Assembly (NCBI RefSeq): GCF_022376835.1 | Contig: NZ_CP084606.1 | Coordinates: forward strand, 3,092,739-3,156,738 | Length of the DNA: 64,000 nucleotides | Origin: Brucepastera parasyntrophica | GTDB lineage: Bacteria; Spirochaetota; Spirochaetia; Treponematales; Treponemataceae | Direction of reading: 5' to 3' | In this document: in pieces, positions 8,553 to 17,087 of the stretch | Numbering within the stretch: position 1 is the stretch's first letter | Layout: each line of letters starts with the position of its first letter | Translations under genes and position numbers: made by a program | Notes under the pieces: generated by a model | Databases searched by the model: none | Seen by the model: only the letters and a program-made list of their open reading frames with translations | What the model was told of the DNA's origin: nothing

Positions 8553-9437
8553 ATGCAGAATATAACCATTCCAGCGGAAACAAGGAAAAAAATTCTGAAA
8601 TTCCAGCAGGACGAAGTTACAAGCGCCTGTTTATATGAAAAACTCCTTGAAAAGATTCCGGATGAAAAAAACCGCCTTATTATGAAACACATGGCCGAAG
8701 ATGAAAGCCGTCATGCCGAACGCTGGGAAAGTTTTACCGGTCAAAAACTGAAACCGGAACGCCTGAAAGTATGGTTCTATTTTCTGCTTGCCCGTATACT
8801 TGGCCTGAGTTTTACCCTGAAACGCCTGGAAAAAGATGAGGCAAATGCCCAGGACGGCTATAAAACAATTCTGGAGTTTTTTCCGGAAACACAGGATATC
8901 ATTCTGGAAGAAGAAGAACATGAGGCCAGTCTGATTGCAATGATTGATGAGGATCATTTAAAATATGCCGGTTCCATTGTCCTTGGCCTGAATGATGCCC
9001 TTGTCGAGCTTACAGGCGCCCTTGCCGGTTTTACTTTCGCCTTCCAGAACACAAGACTGATCGCGGTTACGGGCCTGATAACAGGGATTTCGGCCGCCTT
9101 GTCAATGGCATCTTCAGAATACCTTTCCCAGCGTTCTGAGGAAAATAAGGATATTTCGCCGCTCAAGGCCGCGGCGTACACGGGAATTGCCTATATAATA
9201 GCGGTCATTTTACTGGTAATGCCCTTCTTTTTTACCGGGAATTTTATTCTTGCGCTCGGATGCACTATTGCGATTGCAGTAATAATAATATTTTTCTTTA
9301 ATTACTATCTCTGTACGGCAAAAACCCTGCCTTTCCGGCGGCACTTTCTGGAGATGGTCCTTGTCTGTTTTGGCGTTACTCTGGTTTCATTTTTAGTCGG
9401 TTTTGCCGTAAAATATTTTTTCGGGATAGAAATATAA
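8553..9437 (+). CDS. mbfA: Ferritin-like/VIT1 fusion, probable iron or manganese exporter (MbfA type)
   Basis: A 294-residue two-domain protein. Residues 1-135 form a rubrerythrin/ferritin-like helical domain with metal-ligand motifs QQDEVTSACLYEKL, MAEDESRHAERW and EEEEHEASLIAMI, each with Glu and His spaced for a di-iron site. Residues 140-294 form a VIT1/CCC1-type membrane domain with LGLNDALVELTGALAGFTFAF, the family's cytoplasm-facing metal path, and SMASSEYLSQRSE. MbfA-type proteins export iron (or Mn) from the cytoplasm and limit oxidative damage. GGAGG precedes the ATG by eight bases. The MFS gene begins 3 bp after its stop and is likely cotranscribed. Confidence 0.85.
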   Translation: MQNITIPAETRKKILKFQQDEVTSACLYEKLLEKIPDEKNRLIMKHMAEDESRHAERWESFTGQKLKPERLKVWFYFLLARILGLSFTLKRLEKDEANAQDGYKTILEFFPETQDIILEEEEHEASLIAMIDEDHLKYAGSIVLGLNDALVELTGALAGFTFAFQNTRLIAVTGLITGISAALSMASSEYLSQRSEENKDISPLKAAAYTGIAYIIAVILLVMPFFFTGNFILALGCTIAIAVIIIFFFNYYLCTAKTLPFRRHFLEMVLVCFGVTLVSFLVGFAVKYFFGIEI

Positions 9438-9440
9438 TAT

Positions 9441-10619
9441 ATGAAAATGGGAGCGCCCCTCTTTTTTTTATTTTCAATCTATGGGGTAATAAATACCTAT
9501 CTTCCGATATTGCTGTCATCATTAGGATACGGGCCGGGAGAAATTGGAATATTTCTGGGACTCTTCGAAGCCTCCGGTCTTCTTTTCCCCATTTTTATCA
9601 GTTCAAGAATAGATAAAAGGGGAAATTACGGACAAATCCTTCTTTTGTTCGGAATACTTATGTTTGCGGTTATGCCCCTTCTGCTGGCGGTCAACACTTT
9701 CTGGTTTACCGCGCTGGTTCTGATAGTGTATGCGGTCGGGTTCAAGGGCGCGATTCCCGTATCGGACGCTCTGGTGTACCGGCTTTTGGGCAGCGAAACG
9801 GAAAAATACGGCCGGATCAGGGTTTTTGGCAGCATAGGCTTTGTCTGTATTACACTCTTTTTGCAGATTTCAAAACTGGTAAACCCTTCCGTTCCTTCTT
9901 CGATTATTTTCTGGCTTGGCCTGACCTCTCTGCTGTTCTCCCTGAGCCTTGTATGTATCCCCGGGCTGCTGAAACGCCGGCCTACGGAGACACTCATCGA
10001 AACGGAAAATCACAGCATAATCGGGATCGCGGAAGTAAAGGAAGAATCCTGGCTCGAGAAATTTCCACCCGTTTTCTGGTTCGGCATATTGCTTGTGTTT
10101 TTGGGTTATCTCGGCCTTGTTCCCTCGCAGCGCTTTTTTTCACTCTATGTCCGTGAATTTTTGCATCTTGAATCCTATGCCGGTCTGTGGGCCCTTGCTT
10201 CAATAGTCGAAATACCCTTTATGTTCCTTTCGGGATGGTTTATCAGAAAACTGGGTACGGGAAAAATTATACTTATTTCACTGGCCGTTATTGTTTTAAG
10301 AAACTGCCTCTACGCCATATTTCCCTCATTCCAGGGAGCGGTAGCCGGACAGTTATGCCATTCCGTGGGTTTCGGCCTCTTTCATCCGGCGGCGGTTATT
10401 TTTGTCTGCAAATGGGTGTCACGCAGGAACCTGGCTGTGGGCATGACACTGTATACATCAGTGGCGGTCGGCGCGGCAAATGTACTGGGAAATCTGGCCG
10501 GAGGCTTTGTCATTGAATCCCTTGGATATTTGCCGCTTTTTTATCTGTTCGCGCTTCCGCCGCTGATTGGAATCGGTCTTCTTGTTTCAGCAGCAAAACG
10601 GTATAAACTGTTCAGTTGA
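9441..10619 (+). CDS. MFS transporter, LacY/PPP-like group
   Basis: A 392-residue, 12-helix major facilitator superfamily permease. The loop after helix 2 reads SSRIDKRGNYG, the usual D-x-x-G-x-R-type motif A, and helix 5 is preceded by YGRIRVFGSIGFVC, typical of the LacY/3-phenylpropionate/nucleoside symporter-like subgroup (MFS_1_like). Substrate cannot be told from sequence. It starts 3 bp after the iron exporter gene and its last 8 bp overlap the end of the convergent gene. Located in the inner membrane. Confidence 0.8.
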   Translation: MKMGAPLFFLFSIYGVINTYLPILLSSLGYGPGEIGIFLGLFEASGLLFPIFISSRIDKRGNYGQILLLFGILMFAVMPLLLAVNTFWFTALVLIVYAVGFKGAIPVSDALVYRLLGSETEKYGRIRVFGSIGFVCITLFLQISKLVNPSVPSSIIFWLGLTSLLFSLSLVCIPGLLKRRPTETLIETENHSIIGIAEVKEESWLEKFPPVFWFGILLVFLGYLGLVPSQRFFSLYVREFLHLESYAGLWALASIVEIPFMFLSGWFIRKLGTGKIILISLAVIVLRNCLYAIFPSFQGAVAGQLCHSVGFGLFHPAAVIFVCKWVSRRNLAVGMTLYTSVAVGAANVLGNLAGGFVIESLGYLPLFYLFALPPLIGIGLLVSAAKRYKLFS

Positions 10620-11223
10620 AAAGCGTTTCTATCTTTTTCTTTGTTTCATGTTTGGCGACGGCTTCCTGAATCCTGTCTTCGCTTATTCCGTCATAAAGGG
10701 CCTTCGCGTCCATACTGTCCAGATAAAATGTTTTAAGCCTGAAATCTGAAACCAGCGGGGGAGGCGACATTATCTGGTTTGATGAAATAACCAGCTGGTG
10801 CCGCTTTTCCGTCTGTGAAAAAAAGGAAAAATTTGTTTTCAGGCCGTCGCCGGAAAACCAGACATCCCCGAACCTCCAGATTACCTTTGATTCTATTTCC
10901 GAATCCGGAATGCTTCTTTCATCAAGAATAACCTTATTATCCAGCGCAGTTTTTTCCCAGTCGAAGAATTTTTGCAGGGCTTTTCTCATCTTTGCGAGAT
11001 CATCCGTGGTTAACTCGACCCATCCCTCTGACAGGGGGTCTTCTGTATGGAAAAAAAAGGAATTTTCTTTGTCATTATAAATAATTTTGAACTGTGATGC
11101 GACGAAGATTCCCTCGTTTTCATCAAAATACAGACTGTTAACTGTCGCAATATCATATTCCGCGGAAAATAAGGAATAGACCGCACCGGTCAGAAATAAA
11201 CAAAACAGAACAATTCTTTTCAT
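10612..11223 (-). CDS. Secreted or periplasmic protein of unknown function
   Basis: About 203 residues. The N-terminus MKRIVLFCLFLTGAVYSLFSA is a typical cleavable signal peptide, with likely cleavage after FSA. The mature part is rich in Asp, Glu and aromatic residues, with segments SLYFDENEGIFVASQFKIIY and WRFGDVWFSGDGLKTNFSFF suggesting beta structure. Two ATG codons stand in tandem (11226 and 11223) after CAGGAA; the second is chosen because it leaves four bases between the Shine-Dalgarno and the start. I recognise no family. It converges on and overlaps the MFS gene by 8 bp. Confidence 0.65.
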   Translation of the reverse strand: MKRIVLFCLFLTGAVYSLFSAEYDIATVNSLYFDENEGIFVASQFKIIYNDKENSFFFHTEDPLSEGWVELTTDDLAKMRKALQKFFDWEKTALDNKVILDERSIPDSEIESKVIWRFGDVWFSGDGLKTNFSFFSQTEKRHQLVISSNQIMSPPPLVSDFRLKTFYLDSMDAKALYDGISEDRIQEAVAKHETKKKIETLFN

Positions 11224-11339
11224 CATTTCCTGTACTCCATTCCAGTATGATAGCACATTTTAATAAATTTTTCACTAGCTTTTTTGTATATTTAACTAAA
11301 AATTTCACCGGGATTTTTCCCGGCCCGGAAACCGGTTCA

Positions 11340-11368
11340 TTGACAGTTGTCCTCCAAGAAAGTATCAT
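11340..11368 (+). promoter_or_regulatory. Sigma70-type promoter for the DUF554 gene, near-leaderless
   Basis: TTGACA (11340-11345), 17 bases, TATCAT (11363-11368). The start codon follows ten bases after the -10 box, so the predicted mRNA leader is only about 3-5 bases. No Shine-Dalgarno is present before the ATG. Confidence 0.7.
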
Positions 11369-11378
11369 CGCATAAACG

Positions 11379-12119
11379 ATGCTTGGAACAATAGTAAATT
11401 GTATAACAGTAATAGCAGGCTCTCTGATCGGAATGCTTTTCGCGGGCAAAATATCCGAAGAAATATCCGACGTTATATGCTCCGGGGCCGGAGTGGTGAC
11501 ACTCGTGATAGGTTTCCAGATGGCTTTCGCCACTCAGAATATCATTTATATGACTCTTTCCCTGATCCTTGGCGGGCTGATCGGTTCAAAACTGGATATA
11601 GACGGGAAAATACTCCGTGTCGGACTTATCCTTGAAAAAAGGGTAAAAAAAGCGGACAAAAACCCCGCCGGAACACAGAAAAGAAATAACGCCAACTTCC
11701 CCTATGCCTTTCTGAACGCATCCGTGCTTTTTTGTGTCGGCGCAATGGCCATTGTCGGTTCATTCAAAGCCGGGACTGAAAATGATTATACCCTGTTATA
11801 CACAAAATCCGTACTGGACGGGTTTATGGCTATTGTATTCGGGGCCGCAATGGGAATAGGGACTGCCTTTTCGGCCCTGACTATCCTGGTCTACCAGGGA
11901 GGCCTTACCATTCTTTCCGTCTTTATCAAGCCCTATGTTTCGGAATTGATGATAAATGAACTGTCTGCAATCGGAGGCGCCTTCATTGTTATGATAGGAA
12001 TAAACCTCCTTAATTTACGGAAACTGAAAACAGCCAACTATCTGCCTGCAATGCTGTTTATCATTATTTTTGTCCTGATTGATCCCTTTATCCAGAAAAT
12101 AGCCGCTGTTTTTATTTGA
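11379..12119 (+). CDS. DUF554 membrane protein
   Basis: A 246-residue integral membrane protein of the DUF554 (YqgA-like) family. It opens with MLGTIVNCITVIAGSLIGM, the family's N-terminal signature, and contains ILGGLIGSKLDID, the FCVGAMAIVGSFKAG helix and a C-terminal GINLLNLRKLKTANYLPAM segment; about six to seven membrane helices are visible. The family has no established biochemical role. Start ATG at 11379 is placed right after a well-spaced promoter. The -35 box of the next gene's promoter overlaps the stop codon. Confidence 0.85.
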   Translation: MLGTIVNCITVIAGSLIGMLFAGKISEEISDVICSGAGVVTLVIGFQMAFATQNIIYMTLSLILGGLIGSKLDIDGKILRVGLILEKRVKKADKNPAGTQKRNNANFPYAFLNASVLFCVGAMAIVGSFKAGTENDYTLLYTKSVLDGFMAIVFGAAMGIGTAFSALTILVYQGGLTILSVFIKPYVSELMINELSAIGGAFIVMIGINLLNLRKLKTANYLPAMLFIIIFVLIDPFIQKIAAVFI

Positions 12120-12144
12120 CTTATCCGTAAAGCGGGTTTACAAT
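12116..12144 (+). promoter_or_regulatory. Sigma70-type promoter for the ABC ATPase gene
   Basis: TTGACT (12116-12121), 17 bases, TACAAT (12139-12144), 35 bases before the start codon. A proper leader with AGGAGG follows. Confidence 0.7.
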
Positions 12145-12178
12145 AATAATGATAAGATAACTCTCAGGAGGCCAAATT

Positions 12179-13290
12179 ATGGCAAAAGTAGAACTGAAAG
12201 GTATTGGCAAAGTATATGACGGCGGAGTACGCGCTGTTGATAACGCCAATATAACTGTAGACGATCAGGAATTTGTGGTTTTCGTAGGCCCGTCAGGCTG
12301 CGGTAAATCAACCACGCTCCGTATGGTCGCCGGTCTTGAAGATATTACAGAGGGCGATCTGTTCATTGACGGCGAGCGCATGAACGATGTCCCCCGAAAG
12401 ACCGGAATATAGCAATGGTTTTCCAGAACTATGCCCTGTATCCCCATATGTCCGTATATGATAACATGGCTTTCGGACTGAAAATCAGGAAAACAGATAA
12501 AAAAGAAATAGAACGCCGCGTTAATGAAGCTGCCAGAATCCTTGACATTGAAAAACTGCTCGAACGGAAGCCGAAGGCCCTTTCAGGCGGTCAGCGTCAG
12601 CGTGTCGCCGTAGGCCGCGCGATTGTCCGTAATCCAAAGGTATTCCTTTTTGATGAACCGCTTTCAAACCTCGACGCGAAACTCCGTGTCCAGATGCGCG
12701 CGGAAATTTCTGACCTGCATCACAGGCTCAAATCGACAATGATTTATGTTACGCACGACCAGATTGAAGCGATGACCATGGGTGACAAGATTGTTGTTAT
12801 GAAAGACGGAAAAATCCAGCAGATTGGCTCTCCTCTGTATCTGTACAATCATCCGATAAACAAATTTGTCGCGGGATTTATCGGTTCTCCGCCCATGAAC
12901 TTCCTTTCGGTAAAGGTCCATGAAAAAGGCGGTCAGATCGCGGTTGACGAAGGTTCCTTTGAACTTATCCCGACTCCGGAACACCAGAAAATCCTGAAAG
13001 ATTATATCGGCAAGGAAGTGTATTTCGGTATCCGTCCGGAAGATATGAACTATCACAAATCGGCCACTGGCAAAAACATCATGCAGATGAAAGTAAGCGT
13101 AAAGGAACCCCTTGGCGCCGAAACCCATTTGTATCTCGTTTCCAAGACCCAGCAGGTCGTTGTCCGCACCGATCCTAACATTACTTTCCAGATCGGGGAC
13201 ACGGTAAATTTTGAACCCATGATGGATAAGGCGAAATTCTTTGATAAAGAGACTGAAGCCAATATCTCCGAAGAAGTTAAGACCGAATAG
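12179..13290 (+). CDS. Sugar-type ABC transporter ATPase (UgpC/MsmK-like), one apparent frameshift
   Basis: The ATP-hydrolysing subunit of a CUT1-type sugar importer. Walker A is GPSGCGKST, the Q-loop is [13 protein letters not shown], the ABC signature is [10 protein letters not shown], Walker B is [13 protein letters not shown] and the switch His is in [12 protein letters not shown]-terminal TOBE domain extends from about residue 240. The frame breaks in C5 at 12391-12395, where an in-frame TAG follows at 12410; adding one C restores ...[13 protein letters not shown]... and a 370-residue protein of normal length. AGGAGG precedes the ATG. No sugar-binding protein or permease is nearby, as is common for shared ATPases of this type. 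Confidence 0.85.
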
Positions 13291-13310
13291 TTTCACTTAC
13301 ATTGTATTTA

Positions 13311-13339
13311 AGCCCATGCGTTTTGCATGGGCTTTTTTT
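13311..13339 (+). terminator. Rho-independent terminator after the ABC ATPase
   Basis: Perfect 9-bp stem AGCCCATGC / GCATGGGCT (13311-13319 with 13325-13333) followed by seven T. The 16 bp after it (GGGGCGAGGTATTTTA) resemble joined ends of family B elements and run up to the stop codon of the opposite-strand RNase gene. Confidence 0.85.
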
Positions 13340-13356
13340 ATTCGGGGCGAGGTATT

Positions 13357-15227
13357 TTATACCGGTACAAAATCCACTGTCTGGGCGGGGATATCTATAT
13401 TTGCCGCCCTGACTCTGAACCTGGAATTAAGCTCATCCTGACCGGTCAAAACTATTTTCCCTTCCATTGCCAGTTCCGGTATGAGAATGGTTCCGTTTGC
13501 ATTGTTTTTTTCAACCAGGACCGCTTCCCCTGTCCATTCCGGATGCAGATACAGAAAGACAAGAATCCAGTGGAGATTTGACTCCCGTTCCGCCAGCGCG
13601 GATTCCCGGGCGCTCAGATCGCCTTCAGCGATGCGCTCAAGGACCTGGTCGCCTTTCATTAACGCTTCTCCCTTTAAAAAACGGTGAAGCTGCTGGTGTG
13701 CGACCAGATCACCGTACCGCCTGAGGGGGCTGGTGACCTGACTGTACATGCCAAGTCCAAGCCCCGCGTGGTCGGCAGGAATAGTGCTTACCTTCCGGGC
13801 TTTCATGGCCCTCCTTTTGCGGTATTCGCCGGCAAGTCCTTCAGGAATTTCTTTTGGAAGGTCAGGGGAGTCCTGACTGACATATTGAAAGGGAATTGCA
13901 TTTTTAAAGGCAAAGCGGGCCGCGGCTTCCCCTGCCAGAAGCATCATTTCCCTGACCATGTCAGCCGCCGGGTTTGTTTCAACAGGAGTTATTTCTATTT
14001 CAGGGCTGTCCCCAGCGGGTCTGTAACCGAAATATGGATTTCCGGCAGATCGATAAAAACGGCCCCTGCATTCTGTCTGCGCTGTATATTTCTTTCAGCT
14101 ATGCTGAAAAAGGACGCAAAGGAGCTTTTTTCCCTCTTGTCGTATGCTTCCCGGTATGTAATCCGCTGTACCCTGACCAGACTCCGGTGTACAGCGACAT
14201 CTTCGACTGTTCCCGCCGCGCCCAGGCTTATACAAAAGGAAAGGGCGTATGAGGGAGCAGAAAGACCCAGCGCGTAGTATTCAAGGGCATTTTCGGAAAG
14301 CATGCGGGCCGCGCCCTCCGGTATATAGAGCGTTGATCCCCGTTTTCTTGCTTCATTATCAGAAGGGGAACCGGGCAAAACAGTTTCAGCGGGGTCGGCA
14401 ATATGAACCCATAATTTTTCGCCGTCAAAGGATATTGCGTCATCGGGATCGCTGCTCCATTCATTGTCAATTGCCCAGGACTCAAAATGCGTGAGATCGA
14501 GCCTGTCTCCGGCGTTTCCGGGGCTGTCCGGCGGAGGCACCGGTATTTTTGGTGAACTGATTGTATGCCCGCGCCGTGACGGCCAGGGGTTTTTCCCGGC
14601 GGGCCAGAATCCGCTTAAAAGCAGAGTCCGGTGGGCTTTCTGGGGCGTTTCCTGTATTCCCGCCTCTTTCAGGATTCTGGACTTTGCCGTACTTCCGAGA
14701 GCGAGGCCTTCAATCTCCTGCAAAAACCTGCTGTCATCAGGAAGGCGTATGGAATTCTGCCCTGCCAGCGTTTTTTCCAGCCTTCCGGCAAAATCGGCCC
14801 TGATTAATTCTTCTTCCTGTTTTGCCCTGAGTTTCTGTTCACCCGCGGCTATTTCATCTTTCGAACGGATTGTGACAGGTTCCGAAGGCGCCTCACAGAT
14901 AAAAAAAGGCGAGGACGCTACCGCTTCCCAAATAACCCACGCGGCTTCAGGCGGATAACTTCCCCAGATAAGCTCCGTTAATTCAGCATAAGAAGGGTTT
15001 TCATTTTCAAAAAAATCCAGCGCATCGGAAGGTTCGCCGGGCGGCAGTTCAGCTGACAGAACCGCCTGTAAATTCCGGACCGGGCCGGCGTGCAAAAAAA
15101 CAATATCCTTGTTCCTTACTTTTTTGACGTCTTCAGCAAGCTGAATTTCTATTTTATCGTTATCCAGACCAATAACAATCGCCGGACGGGATTTATATAA
15201 AACCAGAGTATGTATTTGAAACTGCAT
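13357..15227 (-). CDS. RNB-domain exoribonuclease (RNase II/R family), one apparent frameshift
   Basis: A 3'-5' exoribonuclease that degrades RNA processively. The catalytic core starts near residue 255 with WAIDNEWSSDPDDAISF, matching the family motif with the Asp cluster that binds magnesium, followed by LWVHIADPAETV and STLYIPEGAARMLSENAL. Further on are MYSQVTSPLRRYGDLVAHQQL, the conserved RNB C-terminal signature. The frame breaks at G4 (plus-strand C4, 14010-14013): one part ends DPLGTALK and the other resumes; adding one G gives DPLGDSPEIEITPVETNPA and a 623-residue protein. The N-terminal 200 residues are atypical, with no clear cold-shock domain. Convergent with the ABC ATPase. Confidence 0.8.
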
Positions 15228-15329
15228 TGTAAAACAGTATCATAAATACAGCGTAATTAAAAGTTTTTCGGGATAAAATAACAAAACTGGTATTTTCCCG
15301 AAAATAATGTAACAAATTTTGAAATAAAG

Positions 15330-15358
15330 TTGATAACGCGGTTTAACTATGATATAGT
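15330..15358 (+). promoter_or_regulatory. Sigma70-type promoter for the LPP20 lipoprotein
   Basis: TTGATA (15330-15335), 17 bases, TATAGT (15353-15358), 71 bases before the GTG start. The 202-bp gap between the divergent RNase and lipoprotein genes otherwise shows only AT-rich DNA. Confidence 0.65.
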
Positions 15359-15429
15359 GACAATAGCATTTCAATAACAAAACTGTATTCAAAAAAGGGA
15401 TACAGAAAATCTGTGAGGAGGATTTTGAA

Positions 15430-15972
15430 GTGAAAAAAACAATTAAATTGCTTTTTGTAGCAGGTCTCGTGGCTATTCTTGCGAGTTGCGGAAGCTCTCC
15501 GGCAACTACAACATCAAATGACGGCCGCCCTGACTGGGTAGCAAAAATGGGCAAAAAAGCTGCTGATGTTCATTATGAAGTCGGTTACGGCAAAATGTCA
15601 AATTATGCAACTTCCCAGAAAAGAGCTGAAGCTGATGCCCGCAATAAAATTGCGCTCTGGCTCCAGGCTGATGTGAAAACTGTTCTTTCCACATATACCC
15701 AGGATTCAGGAATTGGCGAAAGCCGCGAACTGATCGAGTTTATGGAAGAAGTTTCAAAGCAGACTGCAGAAGTTTCACTCTCGGGTGCTGAAATTGAGGA
15801 TTCATGGCAGGATCCCGACGGCGGCGTATATGTTCTGATGATGTATGATATCAATCAGGCTGCTGCCAATCTGGACAATCAGCTGAAATCCTATACCCGC
15901 AACGAAAGCGCTGCCTTCGCCGAATTCAAGGCCCAGGAAGCTTTCAAACGTCTCGAAGCATCAAAAGAATAA
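15430..15972 (+). CDS. LPP20-type lipoprotein
   Basis: A 180-residue lipoprotein with signal peptide and lipobox LASC (Cys 20). The mature part starts with RPDWVAKMGKK and has VGYGKMSNYATSQKRAEADARNKIALWLQADVK split over the family pattern of LPP20/LPP-like domains: a Trp-Val start, a glycine-rich GYG turn, and an Ala-rich helix with R-A-x-x-x-A-R. Start is GTG with GAGGAGG eight bases upstream; AAAAAA-type codons directly after it encode the lysine-rich N-region. It sits before a second, larger gene of the same domain type, separated by a terminator-like hairpin. Function of this family is not established; it is an envelope protein. Confidence 0.8.
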   Translation: MKKTIKLLFVAGLVAILASCGSSPATTTSNDGRPDWVAKMGKKAADVHYEVGYGKMSNYATSQKRAEADARNKIALWLQADVKTVLSTYTQDSGIGESRELIEFMEEVSKQTAEVSLSGAEIEDSWQDPDGGVYVLMMYDINQAAANLDNQLKSYTRNESAAFAEFKAQEAFKRLEASKE

Positions 15973-15985
15973 GCAATTATTAGTC

Positions 15986-16031
15986 GAGGCTGCCGGGGAG
16001 AAGTATTGCTCCGCGCAGCCTCAGATTTTTT
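15986..16031 (+). terminator. Terminator or attenuator between the two LPP20-type genes
   Basis: Stem GAGGCTGC / GCAGCCTC (15986-15993 with 16015-16022) with an inner GGAG/CTCC pairing, followed by AGA and six T. It lies 7 bp before the next start codon, so partial read-through may set a lower level for the downstream gene. Confidence 0.6.
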
Positions 16032-16037
16032 GCCGGG

Positions 16038-16820
16038 ATGAAAAAGCACTTATTAGTTTTTATATTTTTTTCATGCATATGTATATGCCATATGTCTTCA
16101 GACGACGCGTTCGAGAAGGCTGTTCTTTCTTTTACCTACCGGTTCTGTGACGCTGAATACAATGAAATTCTTGCGGTTTCTCCTCCCATGTCATCCATAG
16201 AAAAGGCCCATGACGCTGCTCTGACAAATGCCGCCAGGCAGATTGCCCTTATGTCCGGTTTATATATAAAAACAGGATATATTGATGAATCCTTCGGACG
16301 CTATCTGGGTACGGCCAGCGATTTTGTGTATTCTTTTAATGATTCGGTTATTGAAACCATTAAATCCCGCATCCAGGTAAAAAGGACGATTATACGGGAC
16401 GGGCAGGTGTATCTTCTTGTTACCGATCCCCATCTATCTTCGGAAAAAAGGCAGAGTGTCATCGGTTTTTCCGCCTCATCCTTTCTGCGTGAAAACAACA
16501 GGCCTGTCTGGGTTACCAAGCCTCCTTCAATACGCGGCTACTATGTCGGTGTTGGGATAGCGCCGGTTCACCGGTTCGTTTGCGATTCCCTGTTCAGCGC
16601 CGATCTCGACGCGGCCCAGAATATTGTCCGACAGATCAATTCTGATGTCCAGAACTATACCGTGACTTCAAATTTCGAGAATTCCCGGGGCTCAAAAACG
16701 AGCCTTAAAGAAGGGAGTCTGATAATTGCCGAAGGCGTCCTGACTGATTTCTATATTATTGACCGCTGGTATGATCCCGCCGGACAGTATTATTATTCCC
16801 TCGGTATCGCGAAGCGCTGA
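16038..16820 (+). CDS. Secreted protein with LPP20-like domain
   Basis: A 260-residue protein with a signal peptide (MKKHLLVFIFFSCICICHMS); a Cys lies in the hydrophobic region but no clear lipobox is seen. Two similar segments are present: residues 45-110 with an Ala-rich helix (AHDAALTNAARQIALMSG), and residues 165-215 with RPVWVTKPPSIRGYYVGVGI followed by DLDAAQNIVRQIN. The second matches the LPP20-type start of the upstream lipoprotein. No Shine-Dalgarno is obvious at the ATG. The pair of genes suggests related envelope roles; function unknown. Confidence 0.7.
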   Translation: MKKHLLVFIFFSCICICHMSSDDAFEKAVLSFTYRFCDAEYNEILAVSPPMSSIEKAHDAALTNAARQIALMSGLYIKTGYIDESFGRYLGTASDFVYSFNDSVIETIKSRIQVKRTIIRDGQVYLLVTDPHLSSEKRQSVIGFSASSFLRENNRPVWVTKPPSIRGYYVGVGIAPVHRFVCDSLFSADLDAAQNIVRQINSDVQNYTVTSNFENSRGSKTSLKEGSLIIAEGVLTDFYIIDRWYDPAGQYYYSLGIAKR

Positions 16821-17020
16821 CAGCTTTTATATCCGCACAGTAATATCAAAAAAACTGAACCAGCTCATTTTTTTCTGATTTCATACAAATCCGGAAAAAC
16901 GGGTATTTCGAAATTTCGTTAACGAAGTTTTCCTGAAATTCCGGTTTCCAGGAAATTCTATTGTATTTTTAGCCCAAAGCAAGTATATTGTGAAAGCGGA
17001 TTCCGGGAATTCCCGGCCGT

Positions 17021-17051
17021 TATAGTCAGATAACTTAAATTAAAGGTGTAT
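17021..17051 (+). repeat. Relic of a family A element in the lysC leader
   Basis: TATAGTCAGATAA, the outer arm of hairpin 2, is joined directly to CTTAAATTAAAGGTGTAT, the gene-proximal end of family A. The linker and hairpin 1 are missing. The remaining 220 bp of the gap 16821-17087 contain only short inverted repeats such as TTCGTTAACGAA; no lysine riboswitch core was found. Confidence 0.65.
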
Positions 17052-17087
17052 GCTATATCTTAATTTTAAAAATCGCGGAGCTTGGAT

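Noticed and set aside
12391-12412. In-frame TAG in the ABC ATPase read as a recoded stop
   Set aside because: The following motif [10 protein letters not shown] lies in another frame, so stop-codon recoding would not restore the protein; a missing C does.
13684-14277. Plus-strand open frames across the RNase gene
   Set aside because: They lie opposite clear RNB motifs and have no binding site or recognisable domain.
16821-17087. Possible lysine riboswitch upstream of lysC
   Set aside because: The gap contains short inverted repeats and a family A relic, but no sequence resembling the conserved L-box core was found.
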